Source: Candidatus Pelagibacter sp.
GTDB lineage: Bacteria > Pseudomonadota > Alphaproteobacteria > Pelagibacterales > Pelagibacteraceae
NCBI GenBank assembly: GCA_028408795.1
Contig: JAOOLP010000001.1
Location: 51,183-115,182, forward strand
Reading direction: 5' to 3'
Length of the DNA: 64,000 nucleotides
Shown: one piece after another, positions 52,203 to 60,387 of the stretch
Layout of the letters: every line of letters begins with the position of its first letter
How positions within the stretch are numbered: the first letter of the stretch is position 1
The notes under the pieces: generated by a model
Database searches by the model: none
The model's input: only the letters and a program-made list of their open reading frames with translations
What the model was told of the DNA's origin: nothing
Made by a program: the position numbers and the translations under genes

Positions 52203-53107
52203 TGTTTGAAAAGATAACTATTATTGGTTGTGGTTTGATTGGTTCATCAATTTTAAGGAATATTAATAATAATGAAATTAGTAAATCGATTACAGTTTTT
52301 GATAAATCAAAGAATGTAGTAGAAACCATTAAAAAAGAAAATTTATGTAGTAATATCGCAAAAGATATTCAGTCAGCAGTTAAAGACTCAGATCTAATAA
52401 TTCTTGCTATTCCTTTAAGTTCTTACAAAGAAGTTTTACTATCTTCTAAAGACGCATTTAAAAAGGATGTTTTAATTACGGATACTGGTTCTGTAAAAAA
52501 AGAGGTAAATAAAGTCTTTGAAAATTTAAATTTAACAAATATTTCCTGGATTGCTTCTCACCCTATAGCAGGTACTGAGGAAAGTGGTCCATCCGCAGGT
52601 TTTAAAGACTTGTTTAAAGACAGATGGACAATTGTTTGTGACAACAAAAATTCAAACAAGGATAAAGTGGAAAAACTAAAAAAATTTTGGGAATTTTTAG
52701 GAAGCAAGGTAAAATTAATGAGTATCGAGGAACATGATCACATACTTGCACTGACAAGTCATTTACCGCACGCAGTAGCGTATAATATCGTCAAAACAGC
52801 AATTAATAATGATGAAAAATTTAGAGATGAAATTATTAAGTATAGTGCTGGAGGTTTAAGGGATTTTACTCGTATCGCCTCTTCAGATCCATTGATGTGG
52901 AGGGATATTTTCATTGATAATAGTGAAAATATAATAAAGATTTTAGACGAATTTTCTAAAAACATTGATGATTTTAAAAAAGCTATTATTGAAAAAAATG
53001 GTGATAAACTTTTAAAGATTTTTGCTTCAACTAAGAATGTTAGAAAAGAAATTATTCAAGCTGGACAAGATGTCAAGAGCCCTGATTTTGGAAGAAAGAA
53101 AAATTAA
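52199..53107 (+). CDS. tyrA: Prephenate/arogenate dehydrogenase
   Basis: 302 residues. NAD motif IIGCGLIGSSILR near residues 8-20, ILAIPLSS, DTGSVKKEV, the catalytic ASHPIAGTEESGP and SHLPHAVAYNIV, and AGGLRDFTRIASSDPLMWRDI are those of TyrA. It oxidatively decarboxylates prephenate (or arogenate) on the way to tyrosine. It overlaps hisC by four bases, and its stop overlaps the convergent plsC by four. Confidence 0.94.
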   Translation: MMFEKITIIGCGLIGSSILRNINNNEISKSITVFDKSKNVVETIKKENLCSNIAKDIQSAVKDSDLIILAIPLSSYKEVLLSSKDAFKKDVLITDTGSVKKEVNKVFENLNLTNISWIASHPIAGTEESGPSAGFKDLFKDRWTIVCDNKNSNKDKVEKLKKFWEFLGSKVKLMSIEEHDHILALTSHLPHAVAYNIVKTAINNDEKFRDEIIKYSAGGLRDFTRIASSDPLMWRDIFIDNSENIIKILDEFSKNIDDFKKAIIEKNGDKLLKIFASTKNVRKEIIQAGQDVKSPDFGRKKN

Positions 53108-53811
53108 TTTAAATTATCAATAGAATGATAAATTTTTGTTTCTAAATCGTTTATAAAAACATTTTTATCTTTACCAGGCTCAATTGGTTCCAAGAAAGAT
53201 ATCTTAATGTCGTGATTATATTTCAAAAAACTATTTTTTGGCCAAACTTTACCTGTATTTAATGCAACGGGAACACAAGGTAAATTTAATGCTTGATAAA
53301 TTCTACCGGCACCTTTTTTAAATGGTGTCTTCTCACCAAATCTTACTCTCGTTCCCTGAGGAAAAATTAATAAAGGTCTTTTACTAATTTCAATATTATT
53401 CTTAATTTTATCAAAAAAATCTAAATTATCCTTGGTTGTAGTATCTCTAACGATATCAATTGAACCAATTTTTTTTAGGTACCAACCAAATAATGGAATT
53501 TTAAGTAGTTCTTTCTTAAGGATAAAAATAGGGTATTGTAAAGGGGCTTGGAGTATAAACGTTTCAAGTAAAGATTGATGTGCACTTGCAACAAAATATC
53601 TCTCGTTTTTTTTCAAATTTTCTATTCCAGAAAAGATAACTTTAACTCCTAATATAAACCTTAATAAAAAAATAATCATATAAGCCAAAATTTTTCCACA
53701 GATTAAAGTAGCTTTACTTGGTAAAATTAATGTTGGTATTGCGATGATAAAAACCAATATCAAGGTTAAATAAAACAATATAGTAAATAAAACTGATCTT
53801 ATAAATTGCAT
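53104..53811 (-). CDS. plsC: 1-acyl-sn-glycerol-3-phosphate acyltransferase
   Basis: 235 residues with one or two N-terminal membrane helices (about 5-30) and the acyltransferase domain. The catalytic block is HQSLLE (H78 to E83), a glutamate variant of the HX4D motif, with FPQGTRVRFG in place of FPEGTR and VPVALNTG near the end. It makes phosphatidic acid at the inner membrane. It begins on the last base of lysA and is the final gene of argH-lptM-lysA-plsC. Confidence 0.9.
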   Translation of the reverse strand: MQFIRSVLFTILFYLTLILVFIIAIPTLILPSKATLICGKILAYMIIFLLRFILGVKVIFSGIENLKKNERYFVASAHQSLLETFILQAPLQYPIFILKKELLKIPLFGWYLKKIGSIDIVRDTTTKDNLDFFDKIKNNIEISKRPLLIFPQGTRVRFGEKTPFKKGAGRIYQALNLPCVPVALNTGKVWPKNSFLKYNHDIKISFLEPIEPGKDKNVFINDLETKIYHSIDNLN

Positions 53812-55040
53812 TATTGTTTAAGCAAATCTTTTATATCCTGTTTTTTTCTAATTACTCTTGCTTTAGAATTTTTCACAATTATTTCAGCTATTAACGGTTT
53901 AGTATTATAGTTTGAAGATAAAGATGCGCCGTAAGCTCCAACATCTGAAATAGCAACAAAATCAGATTGATTTAGTTTCTGGTATTTTTTATATTTGATA
54001 AATTTGCAAGTCGTCTCACATATTGGTCCAACAAATTCTAAAGTCCCTTTATTTTTTTTATTATTTTTAATAACTGGAATTATATTGTGAACGGCATCGT
54101 AAAGCGCAGTTCTCATAAAATCATTCATACCAGCATTGAGAATCGCAAAAGTTTTATTGGAACCTTTTTTTAAATATTGAACTTTAGATACTAAAATAGC
54201 AGCATTACCTACAATTGCTCGTCCTGGCTCAAAAATAATATTGCAGTTATATTTTTTTTTAAATTTTTCCACTAAATTTGAGTAATTTTTAAGATTTATT
54301 TGTCTATCACTTTTTTTATAAGCAATTCCAAATCCACCACCAAGATCTACGAACTCGAAGTAAATTTTAGTTTTTTTAATTATTTCTTCTAAAACTTTTA
54401 AAGTTTTTTTGAAAGGATTTTCACTTAATATTTGACTTCCTATGTGTACGCTTATTGCATTAAGTTTTAAGTTTTTTAATTTTTTTATATTTAAACAAAA
54501 TGAAATTAAATTTGTTTTTGAAAGACCAAACTTATCTTCTGCTTTACCTGTAGAAATTTTTTGGTGTGTTGGAGCGTTAATATCAGGATTTAATCTTATA
54601 CCAATAGCAACCCTTTTTTTTAAATTACCTGCAATTTTATTAATTAATACAGCTTCGTTTTCTGACTCTACATTAATTAATAATATTTTTTTTCTTATCG
54701 CTAATTTAATTTCATCTTCTGTTTTACCAACACCCGAAAAAACAATCTTGTTTGGTTTTATGCCAGATTTAATAGCTTTAAGTAATTCACCACCTGAGAC
54801 TACATCAGCACCTGATCCCATTTTTCTTAAAACTCTTAAAATTTGTATATTCGAATTTGCTTTTACTGAAAAACAAATTAAGGGGTTGGATTTTTTAAAA
54901 TTATTTAAAAATGATCTATAGTTTTCAATAATATTTCCTTCAGAATAAAGATAAAAAGGTGTGCTCAATTTTGAAGCTAAACTTCTTACAGAAACTCTTT
55001 CTACAAATAGAGTATTATTTTTATATCTTATATAAGACAT
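53811..55040 (-). CDS. lysA: Diaminopimelate decarboxylase
   Basis: 409 residues. PLP lysine K60 in CFSVKANSN, GGELLKAIKSGI, HIGSQI, VDLGGGFGI, EPGRAIVGNA, and the substrate-binding GPICETTC with DVGAYGASLSSNYN identify LysA. It decarboxylates meso-diaminopimelate to lysine, using the product of dapF elsewhere in the window. It is preceded after three bases by the small lipoprotein gene. Confidence 0.96.
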   Translation of the reverse strand: MSYIRYKNNTLFVERVSVRSLASKLSTPFYLYSEGNIIENYRSFLNNFKKSNPLICFSVKANSNIQILRVLRKMGSGADVVSGGELLKAIKSGIKPNKIVFSGVGKTEDEIKLAIRKKILLINVESENEAVLINKIAGNLKKRVAIGIRLNPDINAPTHQKISTGKAEDKFGLSKTNLISFCLNIKKLKNLKLNAISVHIGSQILSENPFKKTLKVLEEIIKKTKIYFEFVDLGGGFGIAYKKSDRQINLKNYSNLVEKFKKKYNCNIIFEPGRAIVGNAAILVSKVQYLKKGSNKTFAILNAGMNDFMRTALYDAVHNIIPVIKNNKKNKGTLEFVGPICETTCKFIKYKKYQKLNQSDFVAISDVGAYGASLSSNYNTKPLIAEIIVKNSKARVIRKKQDIKDLLKQ

Positions 55041-55043
55041 ATA

Positions 55044-55154
55044 TTAAATTATCTTCGTAAAACTATTAATTGACCCTTGGTACTGAGGATCTGATTTTTT
55101 TCCACACGATTCTAATATGAATATTAATAAAATAAGTGCAATTATATGTCTCAT
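55044..55154 (-). CDS. lptM: Small lipoprotein, LptM-like
   Basis: 36 residues: MRHIIALILLIFILES followed by lipobox Cys C17 and the tail CGKKSDPQYQGS. A signal of about 16 residues, LESC lipobox and CGxK start match the LptM/YifL small lipoproteins that sit beside lysA or dapF in proteobacteria and assist assembly of the LptD-LptE LPS translocon. The ATG overlaps the argH stop (ATGA), and the stop is three bases from lysA, so it is fully embedded in the operon. The symbol rests on position and lipobox, not on a search. Confidence 0.72.
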   Translation of the reverse strand: MRHIIALILLIFILESCGKKSDPQYQGSINSFTKII

Positions 55155-56539
55155 TTAATTTCCTTTTTGTATTTTCTAATCATATTTTTTACATTTCTTT
55201 CAGATGTTCCTCCATAAGAATTTTTTGAATTCATAGAATTTTTTACGTTAAAAACTTTTAAAACATTACTACTTAAGTGTTTATAAAACTTTTTAATTTC
55301 ATTTAAAGTCAGCTCATCTAAATTTTTATTATTCTTTTCTGCATAATTAACAATTTTTGATGATATTTTATAAGCATCTCTAAAAGACAGATTTTTATCT
55401 TTTACTAAGTAGTCCGCGAAGTCTGTTGCTGTTGTATATCCGGTTTTTGCCATATCAGACATTCTAACTTTATTCGGATTAACATTCTTTATTAATTCAC
55501 TACTCATGACTAAAGTATCTTTTAAAGTATCAAATCCATCAAATACTAATGCTTTATCATCTTGTAGATCTTTAAAATAAGAAATTGGAAGCCCTTTCAT
55601 AATTGTTAAAATTGAATTTAATTTTCCATAATTGATCCCAGTTCTTCCTCTAATAAGCTCTGCTGGATCAGGATTCTTTTTTTGCGGCATGATAGAAGAT
55701 CCAGTTAACATTTTGTCGTTAAAAGTAATTAGTTGATAGGCATCTGAATTTAATATTATAAAGTCTTCAGCCAACCTTGATAAATGCATTGCACAAACTG
55801 CAGAAGCGTAAAGAAAATCTATTGCAAAATCTCTATCAGAGACAGTATCAATTGAATTATCCGTTGGCTTTTTAAAGCCTAATTTTTTAGATGTAAAATT
55901 TCTATCTATATTATAAGAAGTACCCGATAAAGCTGCAGCTCCTAAAGGCGACTCGTCAATTAATTCCAAATTATTTAAAAATCTTTTTTTATCTCTTTTT
56001 AACATTTCATAATAAGCTAATAAATAGTGAGCAAAAGATATTGGCTGCGCATTTTTAAGATGAGTAAATCCTGGCATTACAGTGTTCACATTTTTTTCAG
56101 CTTTGATTACAATATTTTTCATTAAAGAGTTTAATTCTTTAATCAATATTAGAGATGAATCTTTTACCCAAATCTTAAAATCAGTAACTACTTGGTCGTT
56201 TCTTGATCTAGCTGTGTGCATATAACCTGCTGAGTTTCCGATTAGTTCATATAATTTTTTTTCAATGTTTAAATGAATATCCTCAAATTTTTCTTTAAAA
56301 ACAAACTTACCTCTTTTGATCTGTCCTTTAATTTTTTCTAATCCCTTAAGTATTTTTTTACCCTCTTTAGCAGGTATAATTTTTTTCTTAATTAGCATCT
56401 GGGTGTGAATTTTTGAGGCAAAAATATCTTGTTCGTAGAGTCTTTTATCTACGTTTATAGAAGCTCCAATTCTTTGAAATGATTTAGAAATCGAGCTTTT
56501 AAATCTACTTGACCAAACTGTCTTATTCTTATTTGTCAT
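55151..56539 (-). CDS. argH: Argininosuccinate lyase
   Basis: 462 residues. Family signature GSSIMPQKKNPDPAELIRGR is intact, with SRNDQVVTDFKIW, GFTHLKNAQPISFAHYLLAY and SPLGAAALSGTSYNIDR. It splits argininosuccinate into arginine and fumarate. It is the first gene of the argH-lptM-lysA-plsC unit and is divergent from tlpA with only 29 bases between start codons. Confidence 0.97.
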   Translation of the reverse strand: MTNKNKTVWSSRFKSSISKSFQRIGASINVDKRLYEQDIFASKIHTQMLIKKKIIPAKEGKKILKGLEKIKGQIKRGKFVFKEKFEDIHLNIEKKLYELIGNSAGYMHTARSRNDQVVTDFKIWVKDSSLILIKELNSLMKNIVIKAEKNVNTVMPGFTHLKNAQPISFAHYLLAYYEMLKRDKKRFLNNLELIDESPLGAAALSGTSYNIDRNFTSKKLGFKKPTDNSIDTVSDRDFAIDFLYASAVCAMHLSRLAEDFIILNSDAYQLITFNDKMLTGSSIMPQKKNPDPAELIRGRTGINYGKLNSILTIMKGLPISYFKDLQDDKALVFDGFDTLKDTLVMSSELIKNVNPNKVRMSDMAKTGYTTATDFADYLVKDKNLSFRDAYKISSKIVNYAEKNNKNLDELTLNEIKKFYKHLSSNVLKVFNVKNSMNSKNSYGGTSERNVKNMIRKYKKEIK

Positions 56540-56568
56540 AAACTATGTTATTTTTAATTTAAATTAAT

Positions 56569-57096
56569 ATGAAAATTAGTAAATCTTTTAAAATCTATAT
56601 TCACATATTACTTGCGTTTTTAATCAGCAAAAACGTTTTGGCTGACACTGATTTTTCCAAAAATATAGTTATTTATGAAAAACCAAAGACAATAAAAGAA
56701 CTAAAATTTAAAGATTTAAATCTTCAGGAAGTCGATTTAACGAATAAAAAAGGCAATATCATGATATTAAATTTCTGGGCTACATGGTGCGCGCCTTGCA
56801 GAAGAGAAATGCCATCACTAGAAAAGCTTACCTTTGAATTTCCAGAAATAAAAGTTTATGCAATCAACATGGAAAAGCCCAATAAATTAAAAGCTCAAGA
56901 TTTTTTCAAATTTATTGGAGTTTTAAGTTTAGATATATATTTTGACCCAGAATTAAAATTAGTAAAACAATTTAAGATGAGAGGATTGCCAACGAGTATA
57001 CTTGTTGACAAAAACGGTAGAGAGTTTGGAAGAATTGTCGGAGAAATTGATTTTACAAATGAAGAATTTATTAAAATTTTGAAAAATTATATTTAG
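56569..57096 (+). CDS. tlpA: TlpA-family thiol:disulfide oxidoreductase
   Basis: 175 residues. An N-terminal signal or anchor (about 8-25, ending NVLA) is followed by a thioredoxin-like domain with the redox motif WATWCAPCRREMPSL (C74, C77) and the cis-proline GLPTSILVDKNGREFGRIVG. Such periplasmic proteins reduce apocytochromes or the CuA site of cytochrome oxidase. Divergence from argH-lysA matches the tlpA neighbourhood in many alphaproteobacteria. Its stop overlaps the HIG1 gene by four bases. Confidence 0.9.
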   Translation: MKISKSFKIYIHILLAFLISKNVLADTDFSKNIVIYEKPKTIKELKFKDLNLQEVDLTNKKGNIMILNFWATWCAPCRREMPSLEKLTFEFPEIKVYAINMEKPNKLKAQDFFKFIGVLSLDIYFDPELKLVKQFKMRGLPTSILVDKNGREFGRIVGEIDFTNEEFIKILKNYI

Positions 57097-57293
57097 TTTT
57101 TTAAAAAGTAAGCCATCAAAACTAAAACAATTACTGCAATGAACTGCAATAAAACCCGTAACTGCATAAGTTTATTTGAATATTTTTTACTAGTGCTCCC
57201 CCCTTTAAATAAAGTATAAATACCCATTACTAAAACTATGGCAACAGCACCTAATAAAGAGAAACCAATAAAATTAAAAAAAAATTCAGACAT
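57093..57293 (-). CDS. HIG1 domain (hypoxia-induced type) twin-helix membrane protein
   Basis: 66 residues with two hydrophobic helices (about 6-28 and 47-64) joined by a basic loop with SNKLMQLRVLLQFIAV, the HIG1-type pattern (K/R-rich loop, LMxxRVxxQ). Family members bind cytochrome c oxidase or supercomplexes in mitochondria and occur in alphaproteobacteria. The gene stands alone between two + strand genes, overlapping tlpA tail to tail and only 18 bases from the next start. Confidence 0.78.
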   Translation of the reverse strand: MSEFFFNFIGFSLLGAVAIVLVMGIYTLFKGGSTSKKYSNKLMQLRVLLQFIAVIVLVLMAYFLKN

Positions 57294-57311
57294 TATTTTT
57301 AGATAACTAAC

Positions 57312-57965
57312 ATGACCTACTCATTAAATACAACCATTTTAGAACCATTATCAAAAGCTAAACCCAAAAATGCTGTAATACTTTGCCACGGATACGGAGG
57401 TGATGGTAAAGATATTTCAATTTTAGCAAATTATTGGAAAGCTTATTTACCTGAGACGATATTTATATGTCCTGATGCTCCTGAAGTATGTGCTGCAAGC
57501 CCGTCTGGATATCAGTGGTTTGATTTAATGGATCGAACTCCAGATCAAGTATTATCTAAATCTTTAGTTGCAGAAATTGAATTAAATAAACTAATTGATG
57601 AGGTAAAATTAAATAATGATATACCAGCAAATAAAATTATTATAGGAGGTTTCAGCCAAGGATGCATGATCAGTTTGCAGACAGGAATTAAAAGAAAAGA
57701 TAAAATTAATTCAATAATAGGTTATTCAGGTAGGATAATTGACACAGATCATTTAAGTAAAAATTTGATTTCTAGACCAAATATTATGTTAATGCATGGA
57801 GACAAAGATCAAATTGTAACAATTGATGGTTTATTGGAGGCAAAAAATTTTTTTAACAAAAATGACTATCCAATTGAAACAAAAATATTTGAAAATTGTG
57901 AACATCGTATTCCTACAGAGGGCTCAAGTTTAGGCTTACAATTTATAAAAAAACATTTGTATTAG
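57312..57965 (+). CDS. Carboxylesterase/phospholipase (PF02230-type serine hydrolase)
   Basis: 217 residues, the size of the family. Visible: LCHGYGGDGKDIS oxyanion region, CPDAPEVCAASPSGYQWFDL, nucleophile Ser in IIGGFSQGCMIS, Asp in MHGDKDQIV and terminal His in ENCEHRIPTEG. These enzymes hydrolyse short esters or lysophospholipids in the cytoplasm. It stands alone, with a 65-base gap to the next gene. Confidence 0.88.
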   Translation: MTYSLNTTILEPLSKAKPKNAVILCHGYGGDGKDISILANYWKAYLPETIFICPDAPEVCAASPSGYQWFDLMDRTPDQVLSKSLVAEIELNKLIDEVKLNNDIPANKIIIGGFSQGCMISLQTGIKRKDKINSIIGYSGRIIDTDHLSKNLISRPNIMLMHGDKDQIVTIDGLLEAKNFFNKNDYPIETKIFENCEHRIPTEGSSLGLQFIKKHLY

Positions 57966-58030
57966 TTTATTTATCTACTGTTACAAAATTATAACTTGAT
58001 ATAATTTTCTGTTTCAGTTAGCTTCGATGA

Positions 58031-58600
58031 ATGATTATATCTTCGTTAGATAAAGTTCCATTAGAGAAGTGTCCAGCATTAGTTTTAAATGCTGACTTTA
58101 GACCATTGAGTTATTATCCTTTATCATTGTGGTGCTGGCAAGATGCCGTAAAATCAGTTTTTTTAAATCGAGTTAGCATAGTTTCAAATTATAAGAGAAA
58201 AATCAGAAGCCCTTCGTTTGAAATGAACTTACCAAGTGTAATAGCTTTAAAAAATTTTATTCAACCTACTAAGAATCCTAATTTTACAAGATTTAACGTC
58301 TTTTTAAGGGATAAATTTACTTGTCAATATTGCGGAGATAAAAAAGATTTAACTTTTGATCATCTTCTTCCAAAATCAAAAGGTGGTTTAACCGATTGGA
58401 ATAATGTTGTAACAGCTTGTTCAAGTTGCAATGTTAAAAAAGGTGGAAAACTTTACCAAAATTGTGATTTAAAATTGGCTAATAAACCCTACGCACCAAC
58501 AATAGAAGATTTACATAAAAATGGAAGAAACTTTCCACCAAACTTCCTCCATGAGAGTTGGATGGACTACTTATATTGGGATATTGAGTTAGAACCTTAA
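58031..58600 (+). CDS. HNH endonuclease family protein
   Basis: 189 residues. N-terminal PALVLNADFRPLSYYPLSLWCWQDAVKSV is the recurrent start of a bacterial HNH protein group; the nuclease fold shows zinc cysteines C98/C101 (CQYC) and C130/C133 (CSSC) around the DH pair in FDHLLPKSKGG (H111) and N125. It has no mobile-element neighbours, so it is probably a housekeeping nuclease of unknown role. It abuts the convergent coq7 without overlap (TAA next to TTA). Confidence 0.87.
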   Translation: MIISSLDKVPLEKCPALVLNADFRPLSYYPLSLWCWQDAVKSVFLNRVSIVSNYKRKIRSPSFEMNLPSVIALKNFIQPTKNPNFTRFNVFLRDKFTCQYCGDKKDLTFDHLLPKSKGGLTDWNNVVTACSSCNVKKGGKLYQNCDLKLANKPYAPTIEDLHKNGRNFPPNFLHESWMDYLYWDIELEP

Positions 58601-59134
58601 TTATATTTTTTCTGAAATAGTAATTGCAATCCTTGAAGAGGTTTTAATTACTTTATCTAAAATGCCAAATAAACCTTTTTTTGTAGCCCCATTATCATAA
58701 GCAATGTCTTTATGATCTAGTTCATCTTGTCTAAATTTCATAATCTTTTTTTTTAATTCCTCTTCATCTTTCCCAAGTTTATAAGTTTGGTCTTTATAAT
58801 GACCATCAATTACCTCTTCAACTGATGCAGTGCATAACATTGCTGCTTTTTCCCCTAACATGGCAGTACCAAAACCTAAAGTTACACCCATAATATCCCA
58901 TAGTGGTAAAAGTTTAGTTGGTTCTATGTTTCTTTTTTTAATTTCATTATCAAAATATTCATAATGTTCTCTCTCATGCTCCTTCATTTCTTCAATTTTT
59001 CTTTTAAGAGAAGCATTTTGTTTAAATGTTTTTAAAGCTAACAGCTGGCCTTCGTAAATTTTTATAGCACCTCGTTCTCCAGCATGGTCTACTCTTATAA
59101 TTTCTTCTAAGGTTTTTTTATTTGTTTTTTCCAT
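58601..59134 (-). CDS. coq7: Demethoxyubiquinone hydroxylase Coq7
   Basis: 177 residues. Carboxylate-bridged di-iron ligands fit the Coq7 pattern: E20 in VDHAGERGA, E54-H57 in HEREH, Glu in SVEEVIDGHY (106/107) and E138-H141 in DELDH. It performs the penultimate hydroxylation in ubiquinone synthesis. It overlaps dsbB by 17 bases. Confidence 0.95.
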   Translation of the reverse strand: MEKTNKKTLEEIIRVDHAGERGAIKIYEGQLLALKTFKQNASLKRKIEEMKEHEREHYEYFDNEIKKRNIEPTKLLPLWDIMGVTLGFGTAMLGEKAAMLCTASVEEVIDGHYKDQTYKLGKDEEELKKKIMKFRQDELDHKDIAYDNGATKKGLFGILDKVIKTSSRIAITISEKI

Positions 59135-59603
59135 AATTTTTTATTACTTTAAACATAATAACACTTAGTAAGATCGATATAACTGTATTTATTGTAGCAA
59201 GTGAGAGACCAACAAACCTAAAAGTCACGTTTTTGCAGCTTATTGCAGAGGAATTTTTGAGTTGTTTAAGAAGATCCTCTCCAGTTAAATTTTCATTACC
59301 AATCCCGATTTTACATAATAAAGACTCACTAAAAAAACCTTGTTCGATGCCAACATGGTAAAATGATACAATTGAACCAAATGTAAAGAATAATAACAGT
59401 ATAAAAGATATTAACTTTTCGAATTTATTAATTATGAATATAAGTGGAATTAAAATAATCGAGGCTATGTAAGGAATTCTTTCAATTAAACACAAATTAC
59501 ATGGTTTATGACCTAAAATATACTGTATGAAATAAGCAATTATTAAAGATAAAATACTAAAAACTAAAATACTATTTAATATAAGTCTGTTATTGTTTAA
59601 CAT
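59118..59603 (-). CDS. dsbB: DsbB-family disulfide oxidoreductase
   Basis: 161 residues with four membrane helices. The first redox pair C35-C38 is in PCNLCLIERIPY; the second pair is C97 and C123 in the periplasmic loop, spaced as in DsbB. It reoxidises a DsbA-type protein and passes electrons to ubiquinone, so its coupling with coq7 is sensible. It overlaps the DedA-family gene by one base. No dsbA lies in the window. Confidence 0.9.
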   Translation of the reverse strand: MLNNNRLILNSILVFSILSLIIAYFIQYILGHKPCNLCLIERIPYIASIILIPLIFIINKFEKLISFILLLFFTFGSIVSFYHVGIEQGFFSESLLCKIGIGNENLTGEDLLKQLKNSSAISCKNVTFRFVGLSLATINTVISILLSVIMFKVIKNYGKNK

Positions 59604-60202
59604 TATTTAAAAACTGTATATAAGACGATCGCTAGAATTACAATAAACACTCCAGCTAAAGAAAACCAAAGTGCTCCTTTTTTTTCGATAAATGTACCAA
59701 ATTTTTTACCAAAAAGACTGGTAAAGTAAGCTACTAAAAAAAATCTTAACCCTCTTGTAAACAAACATATTAAGAAGAATACTGGAAGATTATAACTAAT
59801 AACTCCGCTTGTTATCGTAAATACTTTAAATGGAAGAGGAGTAAATCCCGCTAGGAACATAATACCTAACCAAGCTAAAAATCCTCCTTTAGTTGACATT
59901 TTATTTTGTATTTCAAAAACTTTTTCCTCATATCCATAAAATTCAATAATTATCATAGAGGCATCTAAAAAAAACACTCCTAACATGTAGCCAAATAATC
60001 CACCTAACACTGAACCTGTAGTAGCAATAAGGAAAATTTTTAAATAATCTTCTTTTTTTGCTACGACCATAGGGACAATCATTAAATCTGGCGGGACTGG
60101 AAAAAAGAAACTCTCAATAAATGCAACAAAACCTAATAATGGCTTTGAAAATTTATGTCTGGCAAGCTCAACACATCTATCGTATAGTTTTTTTAATATC
60201 AT
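59603..60202 (-). CDS. DedA/YqaA-family membrane protein
   Basis: 199 residues from the MILKKLYDRCVELARHKFSK start at 60202; an upstream in-frame ATG at 60253 would overlap the divergent gene and is less likely. Motifs ALLGFVAFIESFFFPVPPDLMI-like (FVAFIESFFFPVPPD) and AGFTPLPFKVFTITSGV mark the SNARE-associated/DedA superfamily of small YqaA type. The family is implicated in lipid or small-molecule transport. The chosen ATG shares two bases with the opposite-strand ATG (CATG at 60200-60203). Confidence 0.85.
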   Translation of the reverse strand: MILKKLYDRCVELARHKFSKPLLGFVAFIESFFFPVPPDLMIVPMVVAKKEDYLKIFLIATTGSVLGGLFGYMLGVFFLDASMIIIEFYGYEEKVFEIQNKMSTKGGFLAWLGIMFLAGFTPLPFKVFTITSGVISYNLPVFFLICLFTRGLRFFLVAYFTSLFGKKFGTFIEKKGALWFSLAGVFIVILAIVLYTVFK

Positions 60203-60386
60203 GAATTTAAAATGCACAATCCTAAGGTATCTGGCAAGTTTAATATTATCCACTATTGTAATTTACGCGATTGTAATTGTTGCTGGTTTTTTTGGAGCAG
60301 ATTATGGTTTTTCACCTGGAGACACATTTATAATCTGGATTTTAATGGCAATTTTGATTAACCAGTCAGTGACTTGGAAAAATTAA
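60201..60386 (+). CDS. Small membrane protein, unknown function
   Basis: 61 residues with two hydrophobic segments (about 9-31 and 42-56) joined by GADYGFSPGDTF and ending NQSVTWKN. I recognise no family. It is one base upstream of the dual-module regulator-like gene and divergent from the DedA gene, so it probably belongs with the former. Confidence 0.65.
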   Translation: MNLKCTILRYLASLILSTIVIYAIVIVAGFFGADYGFSPGDTFIIWILMAILINQSVTWKN

Positions 60387-60387
60387 A

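Noticed and set aside
54442..54921. 159-residue open frame on the plus strand inside lysA
   Set aside because: It is antisense to a complete lysA with all its motifs and has no recognisable domain; typical antisense shadow in AT-rich DNA.
58031..58600. HNH protein as a sign of a homing endonuclease or phage remnant
   Set aside because: It has a conserved N-terminal domain of a widespread chromosomal HNH group, sits between intact housekeeping genes and has no flanking intron, intein or phage genes.
60203..60253. Longer start for the DedA-family gene (MDNIKLARYLRIVHFKF)
   Set aside because: It would overlap the divergent small gene by about 50 bases and adds residues unlike family starts; MILKKLYDRC fits better, though the choice is not certain.
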